Numbered from the stretch's first letter, positions 15,867-25,649 are shown. The stretch: DNA of 64,000 nt from Laspinema palackyanum D2c (GCF_025370875.1 NZ_JAMXFD010000021.1:1-64000); one strand, 5' to 3'. Notes: generated from the sequence alone by a model not told the origin. A program made the numbers and translations.

Positions 15867-17945
15867 ATGGATAAGCGAGTTGAATCCTTAATTCAGGAAG
15901 CAGAGGCATATTACCGACAGGGAAAATTCGAGGCTGCCCGGAGTATTTGTTATCAATTGATTCAGGTCCAGCCTGATTTTGCTCCGAGTTACAAACTCCT
16001 GGGTAATATATTGCAATTATCAGGAAAACTGGAGGCGGCAATCCGCGCTTACCAATCGGGAATAGATTTATTTGAAAAAACCTCTAAGGGTTCTATCCAG
16101 TTAGGCGAATGTTATGCAGATTTAGGAGATAGTTTAATCAAAATTGGGGCGATAGAAAAAGCGATCGCCTGTTTAGAGAAACAAATTATTCTGCAACCCA
16201 ACTCAGCCGAGGCTTATTGCACTTTGGGAATTTTATTACATGAGGTGGAAGACCGAAAACGGGCATTTGATTGTTTTACCACAGCAATTCAGATTAAACC
16301 CAATTTAGCTGAGGCTTATGGAAATTTAGCTAACCTCTTGGCCGAACTCAATCAAGTCAGTGAGGCGGTTAACTGTTTGAGAAAAGCAATTATTTTAAAG
16401 CCTGATTTAGCAGAACTCTCTGGAAATTTAGGAGCTTTATTATTTGAGCAAGGTAAATTTAAAGAATCTATTTTTTATTTAAAGAAGGCTATTGAAATCA
16501 AACCTGATTATGCGAATGCTTACCATAAGCTAGGACAGGTTTTTCAACAAAGCAATCAACTGGAAGAAGCCGTCGCTTGCTTGCAAAAAGCAAGTGAACT
16601 GCAACCCGATTTTGCCGCTGCCTACGGAAACTTAGGGATGTCCTTGCAACTCCAGGGAAAATTATGTGAGGCGATCGCAGCTTTTCACAAAGCCTTTCAA
16701 CTCCAACCGGATTTATCTTTGCTATTTTTTAAAGGACAAAAGCATTTAGAAGACACTCTTGAGCAGTTAGTCGCGTTTCCCAATACTCCTCCTAAAACGG
16801 TCTGCTTATCAATAGCAAATATTGCTGTTGATTTGGATACAAATAAACCCGATTTAACCTATATTAAAATTAACTTCGGTCAATCCGTGTATCTGCGAGC
16901 TCCCAAAAATTCTTCAGGTAACTTCCCTCAAGTCCCTCCTAATCTCCAAGAAAGGTGGGGAGAGTTTCCAGAAAGGTATCTGGCAATTCTGCCCAATGGG
17001 CGGGCTTGGGGAGATTTAATTACCACCGCTATTTTGACCGAACAAAATCAACTCCTGGCGGAACTTTCTACAGGGAATGTTGCTCATTTTACGCAAGTCA
17101 ATAAGCTCCCTACAATTAAAAAATTTGATGGAACTATAGCATTTTTATCGACTATAGGGGGTGATACTTATTACCATTGGATGATGGACATTTTGCCCCG
17201 ATTTAAGTCACTTCAATTTCAGGGTATTGACTGGGATGCTATTGATAAATTTGTGGTCAATAATTACACCCGCGCGTTTCAAAGAGAAACTTTGAAAGTG
17301 TTGGGGATACCTCAAGAAAAAATCATCACCAGTGTAGAATATCCCCATATTCAAGCTTCTCAATTAATCGTCCCATCCGTTCCTAGCAGCATACCGAAAT
17401 GGTTTGGCAATTATATTCAGGGAGTACCTCCCTGGGTTTGTAAATTTCTGCGTCAAGAATTGATGCCTCTAGCGGGACCCAACCCATTGAAGGGATATGA
17501 ACGGATATATATTAGCCGTCAACGCTCACAGTTTCGGCGATTTGTAAATGAAGAGGAAATATTAGACTGTTTGGGGAAATTTGGATTTAAAATGGTTATA
17601 TTAGAATCTTTCTCCGTATCTGAGCAGATTGCAATTATGGCAGCGGCAAAAGCGATAGTTGCCCCTCATGGTGCCGGACTCAGTAATGCCGTATTTTGTC
17701 AACCCGGGACGAAACTGATTGAAATCTTTGCGCCCCGCTATGTCGAAAACTGTTATTGGATTTTAAGCAATCATATCAATTTAGACTATTATTATTTAAT
17801 TGGAGAAAGTCTGGAAAAATACTACGCTACCCGACCCCAGATTCGTCCCCTTAAGCGACTTTATAAGGATGCAAGAACCGACGATATTTATGTCAAAATT
17901 GACTCTCTCCTGAAATTAATAAATTTTGCGAATTTGGCTTATTAA
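15867..17945 (+). CDS. TPR protein with GT61-family (DUF563) glycosyltransferase domain, copy B
   Basis: This 692-residue paralogue of the preceding gene has fewer TPRs (about residues 5-285) and the same GT61/DUF563 domain: TYYHWMMDILPRFKSL near residue 430 and APHGAGLSNAVFCQPGTK near residue 598. The first TPR (AEAYYRQGKFEAARSICYQL) is close to that of the next gene. The ATG at 15867 begins 62 bases after copy A; the downstream gene starts 25 bases after this stop, so the three are probably cotranscribed. The difference in repeat number between copies A and B suggests TPR gain or loss after duplication. Substrate unknown. Confidence 0.85.
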   Translation: MDKRVESLIQEAEAYYRQGKFEAARSICYQLIQVQPDFAPSYKLLGNILQLSGKLEAAIRAYQSGIDLFEKTSKGSIQLGECYADLGDSLIKIGAIEKAIACLEKQIILQPNSAEAYCTLGILLHEVEDRKRAFDCFTTAIQIKPNLAEAYGNLANLLAELNQVSEAVNCLRKAIILKPDLAELSGNLGALLFEQGKFKESIFYLKKAIEIKPDYANAYHKLGQVFQQSNQLEEAVACLQKASELQPDFAAAYGNLGMSLQLQGKLCEAIAAFHKAFQLQPDLSLLFFKGQKHLEDTLEQLVAFPNTPPKTVCLSIANIAVDLDTNKPDLTYIKINFGQSVYLRAPKNSSGNFPQVPPNLQERWGEFPERYLAILPNGRAWGDLITTAILTEQNQLLAELSTGNVAHFTQVNKLPTIKKFDGTIAFLSTIGGDTYYHWMMDILPRFKSLQFQGIDWDAIDKFVVNNYTRAFQRETLKVLGIPQEKIITSVEYPHIQASQLIVPSVPSSIPKWFGNYIQGVPPWVCKFLRQELMPLAGPNPLKGYERIYISRQRSQFRRFVNEEEILDCLGKFGFKMVILESFSVSEQIAIMAAAKAIVAPHGAGLSNAVFCQPGTKLIEIFAPRYVENCYWILSNHINLDYYYLIGESLEKYYATRPQIRPLKRLYKDARTDDIYVKIDSLLKLINFANLAY

Positions 17946-17970
17946 ATCACCTATTTTTATAAGATTAATT

Positions 17971-20151
17971 ATGAATCAGCCCCACCTCATCCAAAAAGAG
18001 GATAACCCCGTTGAAGCATTAATTGAGCAAGCGGAGGCATATTACCGTCAGGGAGAATTACAGTCAGCCCTGACGATTTGCCATCAATTGATTCAGATAC
18101 AGCCCGATTTTGCCCCCAGTTACAAACTCCTGGGTAATCTGTTACAAGCATCGGGGAAACTTGAGGCGGCAATTCGGGCTTATCAGAGGGCGATCGCCCT
18201 CTGTCCTGAGTTTGCAGAAGCCCACGGAAACCTCGGGACCCTTTACTATCAGCAAGGAGATTTTACACAGGCGATCGCCGCCTATCAAACCGCCCTAGAG
18301 TTTAACCCCAATTTAGCGGGACTCTACTGGAACTTAGGGAAAGTCTTCAAAGAAACCGGAGAGCTCAATCAAGGGATATTTTATCAAAAAGAAGCCCTTA
18401 ATATGAATCCCAAATTAGTCGGCGCTTCCGGTTATTTTACCTTGGGTACAGACTTGCTAAATCAAGGCGAGTTAGAAGAAGCGCGGTCCCTGTTTCAAAC
18501 AACTTTAGAACTTGAACCTACCTCAGCGGAAGCTCATGTTCATTTAGGCATCATTTACCGGCAACAAGGGTGGATGGAAGAAGCCATTAATAGCTATAAA
18601 ACAGCGATATCCCTTCAACCGGATTTAGTAGAAGCGCATTGGAATTTATATGAATTATTCAGCAGTTCTGACAATTTTGCCGCTGCGCGTAAATCTGCCG
18701 ACTGCTATATAGAACACTGTCAAGGGGAAGGGCAATCAATGGCAGCGATCGCCTGGATTAGTGCCTATCTCAAAGCAGGCAGCGCTCAAAATGCCTACCA
18801 GCATTTTTTAACTTTAGAGTCGCAAGTCCTGAAAAATTTAGACAACCTTTGCGATCGGGATATCCAACGTCTGTATTACAACAGCTTTTATATCCTCACC
18901 AATATCCGCGATAATATCCGCCAAAATTCTCACTTTTATCGCCAAATTTCTCAACGCTTTCTTCCCACCATACCGCGCTTCAAGACTCCCCCTCCATCCC
19001 GTAATCTCTGCCCTCGCCTTGCCTCAACCCCGTTAAAAATTGGCATCATTTCTCCCCATTACAAGCGACATTCCGTGGGTTGGTGCAGTGCAGATATCCT
19101 TCGCGAGTTATCTCTACTCACGCCGGATTTATATCTGTATGTCACAGGTCCTCTCCAACCGGACGATCGCACGACTATTTTTGAAAACTTAGCCGCTAAA
19201 TTCTATCATCCCTCTGAAGGAGTCAGTCGTCAAACTATTTTTGAAGAAATCCAGAATGATAACTTAGATATTTTAATTGATTTAGACTCGTTAACTATTG
19301 ATACGAATATTGAAATTCTAGCCTCTCGTCCCGCCCCTATTTGTATTTCTTGGTTGGGCTTTGAGGCCCCGTTTATTTCCTCAAAAAACTACTTTCTTGG
19401 GGATTGGCAGACTCACCCCCAGGGAACTGAATCCTACTATCAAGAACAATTAATCCGAATGCCGGATTCCTTTGTGGCGAGTTCGGGATTTGAGCGAATG
19501 AAAGCTGACAGCGATACTTTGAGACATTCTTTGGGAATTAATTCAAACCAGGTGGTTTATCTTTGTGTGGCCCCCGGACGTAAATTTAATGGGGATTTAG
19601 TCCGCGCTCAAGTTGCCATCCTCAACCAAGTTCCTGAGAGTGTTTTACTCTACAAAGGAAAAGGCGATCGCGCTGTCATTTCTGCCACTTATCAACAAGA
19701 ATGCCAGCTCCAAAATGTCAGTTTTTCGCGCCTTCATTTTTTACCCCGAACTCGCACTGAAGAAGAACATCGAACCCTCTATTTATTAGCCGATGTTTTA
19801 CTCGATTCCTATCCCTATAATGGCGGAACCCATACCTTAGAAGCGTTATGGTTTAACCTCCCCCTGGTGACCCGCAGTGGGGAACAATTTCTCTCTCGAA
19901 TGGGCTATTCTTTCTTACAAGCTTTGGGAATCCAAGCGGGAGTGGCATGGAGTTGGGAGGAGTATGTGGAGTGGGGGGTCCGCTTCGGATGCGATCAACG
20001 CTTCCATCAGCAAATTAAACAGCAGTTAATCCAATCCAAAACAGCGGAAACTCTCGCCCCCTTGTGGAATCCTAAAAAGTTTGCTCAGGATATGTATCGT
20101 CTCTTTGAACAGTTGCGTCAGTTGGAGGATGAGAAATTAGGTTTTTATTAG
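17971..20151 (+). CDS. TPR protein with GT41/OGT-like (SPINDLY-type) glycosyltransferase domain
   Basis: N-terminal TPRs (about residues 15-230) closely match the preceding gene (EQAEAYYRQGELQSALTICH), but the C-terminal catalytic region is of the O-GlcNAc-transferase/SPINDLY type: KIGIISPHYKRHSVGW (about 350), PAPICISWLGFEAPF, and LLDSYPYNGGTHTLEALWF followed by LVTRSGEQFLSRMGYSFL, which form the sugar-nucleotide site. Such enzymes add a single sugar to Ser/Thr or Asn of proteins. I chose ATG 17971; an upstream in-frame start at 17926 would overlap the previous gene and has no better ribosome-binding site. Same operon as the GT61 genes. Confidence 0.87.
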   Translation: MNQPHLIQKEDNPVEALIEQAEAYYRQGELQSALTICHQLIQIQPDFAPSYKLLGNLLQASGKLEAAIRAYQRAIALCPEFAEAHGNLGTLYYQQGDFTQAIAAYQTALEFNPNLAGLYWNLGKVFKETGELNQGIFYQKEALNMNPKLVGASGYFTLGTDLLNQGELEEARSLFQTTLELEPTSAEAHVHLGIIYRQQGWMEEAINSYKTAISLQPDLVEAHWNLYELFSSSDNFAAARKSADCYIEHCQGEGQSMAAIAWISAYLKAGSAQNAYQHFLTLESQVLKNLDNLCDRDIQRLYYNSFYILTNIRDNIRQNSHFYRQISQRFLPTIPRFKTPPPSRNLCPRLASTPLKIGIISPHYKRHSVGWCSADILRELSLLTPDLYLYVTGPLQPDDRTTIFENLAAKFYHPSEGVSRQTIFEEIQNDNLDILIDLDSLTIDTNIEILASRPAPICISWLGFEAPFISSKNYFLGDWQTHPQGTESYYQEQLIRMPDSFVASSGFERMKADSDTLRHSLGINSNQVVYLCVAPGRKFNGDLVRAQVAILNQVPESVLLYKGKGDRAVISATYQQECQLQNVSFSRLHFLPRTRTEEEHRTLYLLADVLLDSYPYNGGTHTLEALWFNLPLVTRSGEQFLSRMGYSFLQALGIQAGVAWSWEEYVEWGVRFGCDQRFHQQIKQQLIQSKTAETLAPLWNPKKFAQDMYRLFEQLRQLEDEKLGFY

Positions 20152-20218
20152 GGTTATTGTTCCCTATCAAAAAAATGTTTAAAATTCCGTTGTTTCAATC
20201 CTCTCCTGTACTAAATTC

Positions 20219-21511
20219 CTAAAATTCCGGCTTATTAATGGTGAGAATTGTCACGGGATTCAAGGGAAAAAATTGGGTTAGATGAGCAATGGGAACGGAA
20301 CGGGATAAATTCGCCTGCAAGATGCGATAATCCCACTGGCGTTCATTGACCCAATTTAATGCTTCATTCAAATGTTCGAGGGTTGCTAAGGCGATCGCCA
20401 TTGTTCCTCCTTTTGCCAATTGTCCCCCACAAAACCCCAGAATTGTCCGCAATTGTCCCCCGGTTCCCCCAATAAAAATTCGCTGGGGAACCGGAAGTCG
20501 GTCTAAAATATCCGGGGCGATCCCATGAATTGAAATCACATTTCGTACATGAAGGCGTTGACAATTTTGCTCAATTAAAGAAATCCCCGCGCCGGTTTTT
20601 TCAATGGCATAAATTTGAGATTTGGGAAATAATCGCCCAATTTCAATGGAAACTGAACCCGTTCCCGCCCCAATATCCCAGACAATTTGACCCGATTGGA
20701 GTCCTAACTCCCCTAGGATGAGAATTCTAATTTCTCGCTTCGTCATCAAACCGGGGCGATCGCTAAAGGTTAAAAAGGTACTATCCGGTAATCCAAACGT
20801 AGGTAAATTCTGAATCTCTAATCTTTCAGGGAGATGACCCAACTGCCGCACCAACACCACCACATTTAAGGAGGAAAAGTTTTGGGATTCTAAGGCGATA
20901 ATATCATCACTTTGCTGAACTGGAAAAATCTGGATACGCTCATCGGAACCGCCGAGGTTTTCACATACCCAAAAGTCATAACGGCTGGGTAAATCCAATG
21001 ATAGCAGCAGACGCGCAATTGTACTGGGACTATTTTGGCCATTGGTGAGAATGGCAACTTTTGATACACCTTCCCGCAATACGGTTAATAATTCATCTAA
21101 GGTGCGTCCATGTGCAGTGACAATTCGGGCATCTTGCCAAGGGACTTTAATGCGACTGAAGGCTAATTGGATGCAGCTTAAATGGGGATGAAAATCAATC
21201 TGGTCCGCAGGCAGTTCTGCTAACAGTAACTGTCCCAATCCAAAAAATAACGGGTCACCACTGGTGAGAACCACCAGGGTTGGGGTTGCGGGACTTTCTA
21301 ATGAACTGGAATTCCAGCGAATTAACTGACGGCAGAGGGTTTTAAAGGTAAGACCAATGTCTTCGATAACCAGGCGTTCGGCTGGATGTAGGGGAAAATA
21401 ACTCAACTGGCGATCGCTTCCCACCAGAAGATTCGCCGATTCAATAATGTGGCGCACGGGTTCCGTCAGTCCCGCTACCCCATCCAACCCAATTCCTATT
21501 ACATGAATCAT
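20219..21511 (-). CDS. cobL: Precorrin-6Y C5,15-methyltransferase (decarboxylating)
   Basis: This fused CbiE-CbiT enzyme of cobalamin biosynthesis methylates the precorrin ring at C5 and C15 and decarboxylates the C12 acetate. Residues 1-210 are the CbiE tetrapyrrole methylase (MIHVIGIGLDGVAGL, then VVLTSGDPLFFGLG). Residues about 240-430 are CbiT, with a Rossmann SAM site (VWDIGAGTGSVSIEIGRLFP) and FIGGTGGQLRTIL. The 430-residue length is typical of CobL. No other cob gene is adjacent and I saw no cobalamin riboswitch upstream. Confidence 0.95.
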   Translation of the reverse strand: MIHVIGIGLDGVAGLTEPVRHIIESANLLVGSDRQLSYFPLHPAERLVIEDIGLTFKTLCRQLIRWNSSSLESPATPTLVVLTSGDPLFFGLGQLLLAELPADQIDFHPHLSCIQLAFSRIKVPWQDARIVTAHGRTLDELLTVLREGVSKVAILTNGQNSPSTIARLLLSLDLPSRYDFWVCENLGGSDERIQIFPVQQSDDIIALESQNFSSLNVVVLVRQLGHLPERLEIQNLPTFGLPDSTFLTFSDRPGLMTKREIRILILGELGLQSGQIVWDIGAGTGSVSIEIGRLFPKSQIYAIEKTGAGISLIEQNCQRLHVRNVISIHGIAPDILDRLPVPQRIFIGGTGGQLRTILGFCGGQLAKGGTMAIALATLEHLNEALNWVNERQWDYRILQANLSRSVPIAHLTQFFPLNPVTILTINKPEF

Positions 21512-21660
21512 CCGTTTATTTTCGTTGCGATCGCCACTGAGTTTATCCCATTAAAATTCACAATATTTGTCGGGGTCATTGGTTTTTTGTCCTTTGTCCT
21601 TTGATTTTTTGAATACTCAGGACCAACAACCAATGACCAATGACTCTTATAGTCTCCTGC

Positions 21661-22443
21661 TCAAAATTGAAACACCGGCCAATCTTCTTCGCGATAGTAG
21701 CGGGTCATATCGTCAAATTTGCGAATTTCGGCTCTTTGAATGACGATTTCTTGGGGACTATCCAGCCATTTATCATTAAAGTCAGCTAAGACGCTGCTGA
21801 GATGCTCCCGGTCCAAACTGGAGGGAATCTCTGCAAAATAGCCTAAGGTAATATGGCCAGTAAAATGATACTGCTGCTCGATTCCTAACCCCATTAACTG
21901 TTGATTTTGATAAATTGATCGCCGCAATTGGACGATTTGCTCGTAGGATTTCTCATTTTTCGGCGCTAAACAAATCCCGATCGCCCGAGTCCGCAACATC
22001 ACCCCCAGGGCCTGCCAGCGAATCGGGGGACCGCCAGCAAGGGACTGGCATTGCTGGAAACTTTGGCCGATCGCCGATCTCAGTTGCTCATCATAGTTGG
22101 GATTTTCTGCCGACGCATCGAGGTAACTGCGGTCCCAAATTAAATCCGCGAGGGTGACATGAAAGCTATCCCCAGGGACCGGCACCATTAAACCCGGTGC
22201 CAGCATCTCCAGAAGTTGTTGCTGACAACTCTCGATATTGTTATAAAACTCTTGATTTTCAACATCTTCTCTCATCGGTGGGGTAATCACCGTGTACCCT
22301 GGAAAAGACACCGGCTTTCTGGCCCCACCCTCAGTCGCCTGAAATTTAGGAGAAGTCTGAATATGCTGGAGTCCCGACTGATAGGCGTCTTTTAGGGTCA
22401 TCCGCGCCACTCGATTCAAATAGGTTTGTAAAGTATCGTCCAA
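21661..22443 (-). CDS. DUF1868-like 2H phosphoesterase-superfamily protein
   Basis: This 260-residue protein has the two short His-x-Thr-type motifs of the 2H phosphoesterase fold: SFHVTLADLIWD (about 115-126) and HFTGHITLGYF (about 205-215). It opens with a helical region and PVSFPGYTVITPP, consistent with the cyanobacterial DUF1868 group. Family members cleave 2',3'-cyclic phosphates or 2',5'-linked oligonucleotides, so RNA metabolism is the likely area, although the substrate is unknown. It is transcribed away from holA, with about 190 bases between the two starts. Confidence 0.75.
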   Translation of the reverse strand: MDDTLQTYLNRVARMTLKDAYQSGLQHIQTSPKFQATEGGARKPVSFPGYTVITPPMREDVENQEFYNNIESCQQQLLEMLAPGLMVPVPGDSFHVTLADLIWDRSYLDASAENPNYDEQLRSAIGQSFQQCQSLAGGPPIRWQALGVMLRTRAIGICLAPKNEKSYEQIVQLRRSIYQNQQLMGLGIEQQYHFTGHITLGYFAEIPSSLDREHLSSVLADFNDKWLDSPQEIVIQRAEIRKFDDMTRYYREEDWPVFQF

Positions 22444-22636
22444 TTCTTATTGCCTCGCTTGTCTATATCTATAAAGGGTTTCGCGTTCGTCTTAGATGCG
22501 GTGAGAATGACTCCATTCTGAGCCTTTCGCCCTGAACGGGGATCAGTGGTATGACCATTGCCAATCTCTTTTATCCTAAAGGAAGGGTTAACCCTCCTGT
22601 GTTTTTGACCCGGGGATCTTATCCATAGTCTTCTAT

Positions 22637-23635
22637 ATGACAATTTACCTCTATTGGGGATCAGATGACTTTGCAATGGCAAAAGCAGTCAATGCGTTGC
22701 GCGATCGCACCCTGGATCCCGCTTGGGCCACCTTTAACGCCGACAAAATTTCCCCCGAACAGTCCGATGCCGTGATTCAGGGCCTTAATCAATCTGTCAC
22801 CCCGCCCTTTGGCAGTGGGGGACGCTTTGTGTGGTTGGTGGATACCAACGTTTGTCAACAGGCATCCGGCGAAGTCTTAGCGGAAATGGAACGCACCCTG
22901 CCGGTGATCCCCGAAACCAACGTCCTGCTACTGACAACCCCCAATAAACCCGATGGCAGACTCAAAACCACCAAACTGTTACAAAAGTACGCCAAAGTCG
23001 AGGAATTTTCGCCCTTACCCCCCTGGAAGCATGATGAAATCGTCTCATCCGTCCGCAAAGTCGCCCAGGAAGTGGGAGTCAAACTCACCCCGGATGCCGT
23101 GGACCTGTTGGCCGAATCCGTCGGCAATGATACGCGATCGCTGTATAATGCCCTGGAAAAGTTGCACCTGTATTCCCTGAGTGCCGGACCCCAACCCCTG
23201 AGCGCGGCGACAGTGGATCAACTCGTCACTGCAACGACTCAAAACAGCTTACAACTTGCCAGTGCCATTCGCCAAGGAGATGTAGGAACCGCTTTAGAAT
23301 TAGTCGCAGATTTGATTAACCGGAACGAACCCGCCCTAAAAATTTCTGCCACCCTCACCGGGCAATTTAGAACCTGGTTCTGGGTTAAGCTGATGATAGA
23401 AAGTGGTGAGCGCGACGAAAAGGCGATCGCTGCTGCTGCGGAAATCGGCAACTTTAAACGAATCTACTTCTTAAGAAAAGAAGTCAGCAGCCTTTCCCTC
23501 GGTCAATTAGAGCAAATCTTAGCCCTTCTCCTCGAACTAGAAGTCAGCCTCAAACGCGGGACAGAAGAACTCTCCACCCTCCAAACCAAAACCATAGAAC
23601 TCTGTCAACTCTGTAGTCAAAGTTCATTTCGGTAA
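22637..23635 (+). CDS. holA: DNA polymerase III subunit delta
   Basis: The delta subunit is part of the clamp-loader complex that opens and places the beta clamp on DNA. The N-terminal YLYWGSDDFAMAKAVNALRD resembles the HolA start (FxGxexxLxxxa), the middle contains LLLTTPNKPDGRLKTTKLL, and the C-terminal region (LASAIRQGDVGTALELVADL, then LKISATLTGQFRTW) is the helical HolA collar domain. At 332 residues it is the usual length. Start ATG 22637. Monocistronic by spacing. The assignment is strong by overall architecture. Confidence 0.92.
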   Translation: MTIYLYWGSDDFAMAKAVNALRDRTLDPAWATFNADKISPEQSDAVIQGLNQSVTPPFGSGGRFVWLVDTNVCQQASGEVLAEMERTLPVIPETNVLLLTTPNKPDGRLKTTKLLQKYAKVEEFSPLPPWKHDEIVSSVRKVAQEVGVKLTPDAVDLLAESVGNDTRSLYNALEKLHLYSLSAGPQPLSAATVDQLVTATTQNSLQLASAIRQGDVGTALELVADLINRNEPALKISATLTGQFRTWFWVKLMIESGERDEKAIAAAAEIGNFKRIYFLRKEVSSLSLGQLEQILALLLELEVSLKRGTEELSTLQTKTIELCQLCSQSSFR

Positions 23636-23799
23636 AATTTTTGTAAAGCAGCAGTATCAACCCACTAAACCGGAACTAAACCCGGTAGAGTAGAATCATA
23701 AAAAGCAACTCCAGGGGGTTAACGATTGCCATCAAAAAAAGCTTGGGGTCCCCAATCAAATAGAGATTATTCTTAGTAAATCTATCACCTGTGGATGTT

Positions 23800-24270
23800 A
23801 TGATGATGAAAAAATTGTCCGGTTTTCATGTTAAGGGAATCCGAGCAAAACTCCTTTGCGTCGGTGCGCTTTCCGCCTTGGGAATCCTCACAGGTTCTGT
23901 TCCCCATCTCACCCTGGAATCTGCCAACTGGATTGGAACGCATTCCGCTTCGGCGCAAAGCATTACCCCGGAAGAAATAGAGAACTACGCCCGGTCCATC
24001 TTGGCGATCGAACAACAGCGATCGCAAGCTTACCAAGAAGTTGAAACAATCCTCAATTACGTCCCCGCCATTGACTGCCGAAATACCGATTCAGTCAACC
24101 AACTCGATCGCGAAGTCAAGGCGATCGTTGTCAACTATTGCGAAGGCTCAAAAAACTTAGTCACCAGTAACGGATTAACCGTCCAACGCTTTAACGAAAT
24201 CACCGAAATCGTCAAAACCAATCCCCAATCCGAACAACAACTCCGAGAAGCCCTCACTCGTCTCCAATAA
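23800..24270 (+). CDS. Secreted DUF4168 protein
   Basis: After a basic start and a hydrophobic export segment (LLCVGALSALGILTGSV) the mature region begins near ASAQSITPEEIENYARSI. The remainder (YARSILAIEQQRSQAYQEVE, and FNEITEIVKTNPQSEQQLRE) matches the short helical DUF4168 pattern found in cyanobacterial periplasmic proteins. Two Cys residues are present in the mature part (DCRNT and YCEGS), possibly a disulfide. I chose the ATG at 23800 within an ATG triplet; a GTG start at 23791 is possible. Function unknown. Confidence 0.75.
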   Translation: MMMKKLSGFHVKGIRAKLLCVGALSALGILTGSVPHLTLESANWIGTHSASAQSITPEEIENYARSILAIEQQRSQAYQEVETILNYVPAIDCRNTDSVNQLDREVKAIVVNYCEGSKNLVTSNGLTVQRFNEITEIVKTNPQSEQQLREALTRLQ

Positions 24271-24310
24271 TCATCCATTGTTATTCCCTAGGGGAGTTCG
24301 GGAAAATCAC

Positions 24311-24337
24311 TGTTCGTAGTAACGACTTCAGTCGTTT
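24311..24337. repeat. Dispersed repeat with AACGACTTcAGTCGTT palindrome
   Basis: This is one of four copies in the window of a short palindromic element of the form GTAGTAACGACTTnAGTCGTT (others at 39131, 39238 and 45457). It lies between convergent genes. Confidence 0.7.
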
Positions 24338-24438
24338 CCCTCTCCCCCTTTACTGAAGAATTATAAAAGACCCAGAAACCTAGTTTGTTGGTCTTTTGAT
24401 GTAATCCCTACCCTGCCGTTTAGCTCTCTTAGAACATC

Positions 24439-25071
24439 CTACGGTAGGGGAAAGGAGCCGAGGATATTATCCACCAATGTTCCGTTACCATTCTCGCCAT
24501 CGGATACGCCATCGTCATCGGTATCCACTAAAGTGACGCCAGCAGAAAAGACGCATTGAATGTCAACTGTTTGCCGAGCTTCAGAGACTACTAGCTGTAA
24601 CTCTCCCCCGAATCGGCCACATTGTATTTCATGGTTTCGCGTTTCCTCCGGATAGGTTTCTTGTAAAGCACTGACCCGTTCTTCGCAGAGGGGATTATTG
24701 TAACAACCCCAAGAACTGCCAAAGCTCTCTTCTTCTCCGGGAAGTGGAAACTGACCCAAGGGTACACCTTCTCGATATTCACCATCATTATCTCTTTCTG
24801 CGTTCCAGCAATTCAAGCTAACTCGGCGACTGTCATTCTGTTCCCAGACATCCATGCCAATAAATTGAGGCTCACTACATTGGGATGTAGCTTGAGTGAT
24901 TTCCTCGGGGAAACTCTCTTCTAATTGATTCAAAAGTTCGGGACAGTCAAATTCGGCACAATTTCCCACAATGGCGGTTGTTTCTCCCATTGCGCGGAAG
25001 GATAATCCGATACAACCAGCAGCGATCGCCATCCCCAGAATCACAAATGAGCCTTTAGTTTTGATGTTCAT
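24439..25071 (-). CDS. Secreted Cys-rich protein with an internal duplication
   Basis: I do not recognise a family. The first 30 residues form an export signal. The mature protein consists of two diverged copies of a module with four Cys: C38, C43, C65, C88 and C123, C129, C151, C173. The spacings (4-21-22 and 5-21-21 residues between) and the surrounding pattern (FPEE/YPEE, IQC at the end) match, so an internal tandem duplication is clear. Each module is followed by a Gly/Pro segment (GQFPLPG, GSFPLP). The C-terminal linker DTDDDGVSDGENGNG looks like a calcium-binding Asp-rich loop. Disulfide-stabilised extracellular protein is likely; role unknown. Confidence 0.75.
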   Translation of the reverse strand: MNIKTKGSFVILGMAIAAGCIGLSFRAMGETTAIVGNCAEFDCPELLNQLEESFPEEITQATSQCSEPQFIGMDVWEQNDSRRVSLNCWNAERDNDGEYREGVPLGQFPLPGEEESFGSSWGCYNNPLCEERVSALQETYPEETRNHEIQCGRFGGELQLVVSEARQTVDIQCVFSAGVTLVDTDDDGVSDGENGNGTLVDNILGSFPLP

Positions 25072-25165
25072 AGCGGTTAGCCAAAAAAGGGAATAATTTA
25101 GAGTTTAGCCCAGCCTTTGTCTGAAAGTGAGGCGATCGCCACCGTCTTTAATAACCCAGGGTGAA

Positions 25166-25193
25166 AGAAAAAAACGCCCACTTTGAAGGGCGT
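25166..25193 (-). terminator. Intrinsic terminator of the small membrane protein gene
   Basis: On the minus strand ACGCCC (25193-25188) pairs with GGGCGT (25179-25174), followed by a run of T residues to 25166. It lies about 60 bases after the stop at 25255. Confidence 0.75.
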
Positions 25194-25254
25194 AAGCTTC
25201 CATTCTTTTAAACAACATTATATAGAGAGGTTGGGTCAGTCCTGAGCAGGCGGT

Positions 25255-25440
25255 TTAGGGTCTAAACAGGCGATTGGGGCCGATCGCCGTGCGATCGGAA
25301 CGAGCTAACCAATCCGACCTAGAAAAAATACTCACTCCCGAGGCGATCGCGCCCGTAACCAGGGCCAAGAGCAACAAATAGTCCAGGGTTCGTACCCATA
25401 GCGATCCGGGCTGATGTTTTGGAGATGGCGACTTAGACAT
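25255..25440 (-). CDS. Small single-pass membrane protein
   Basis: This 61-residue protein has a basic/Pro-rich N terminus (MSKSPSPKHQPGS), one hydrophobic segment (TLDYLLLLALVTGAIASGVS, about residues 18-37) and a polar tail. An intrinsic terminator follows, supporting a real transcription unit. I do not recognise the family, but the composition (small, one TM, near psbB) is like many unnamed thylakoid or membrane proteins of cyanobacteria. No clear ribosome-binding site is seen at the ATG. Confidence 0.6.
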   Translation of the reverse strand: MSKSPSPKHQPGSLWVRTLDYLLLLALVTGAIASGVSIFSRSDWLARSDRTAIGPNRLFRP

Positions 25441-25649
25441 CGGTTAAAGCACAAAAATCCAGAACAAAATCGATAACATTTGTGTTCAACCCGGTGGGAG
25501 AGGAACCCGGATCTGGAAGAACCGGAAATCCCAGAACCCAAGTATCTGGATTTAGCAACCCTGGAGTTCGTGCGGGATAAATTCAAACAGTGGGTATTTT
25601 TGCGATATCTTAAAACAGCAGATTCTTCGTCTGATGGCAAGGGGAGTGC

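Noticed and set aside
21512-21660. Cobalamin riboswitch upstream of cobL
   Set aside because: The 150 bases upstream show no B12-box-like sequence; mostly heptamer-type low-complexity repeats.
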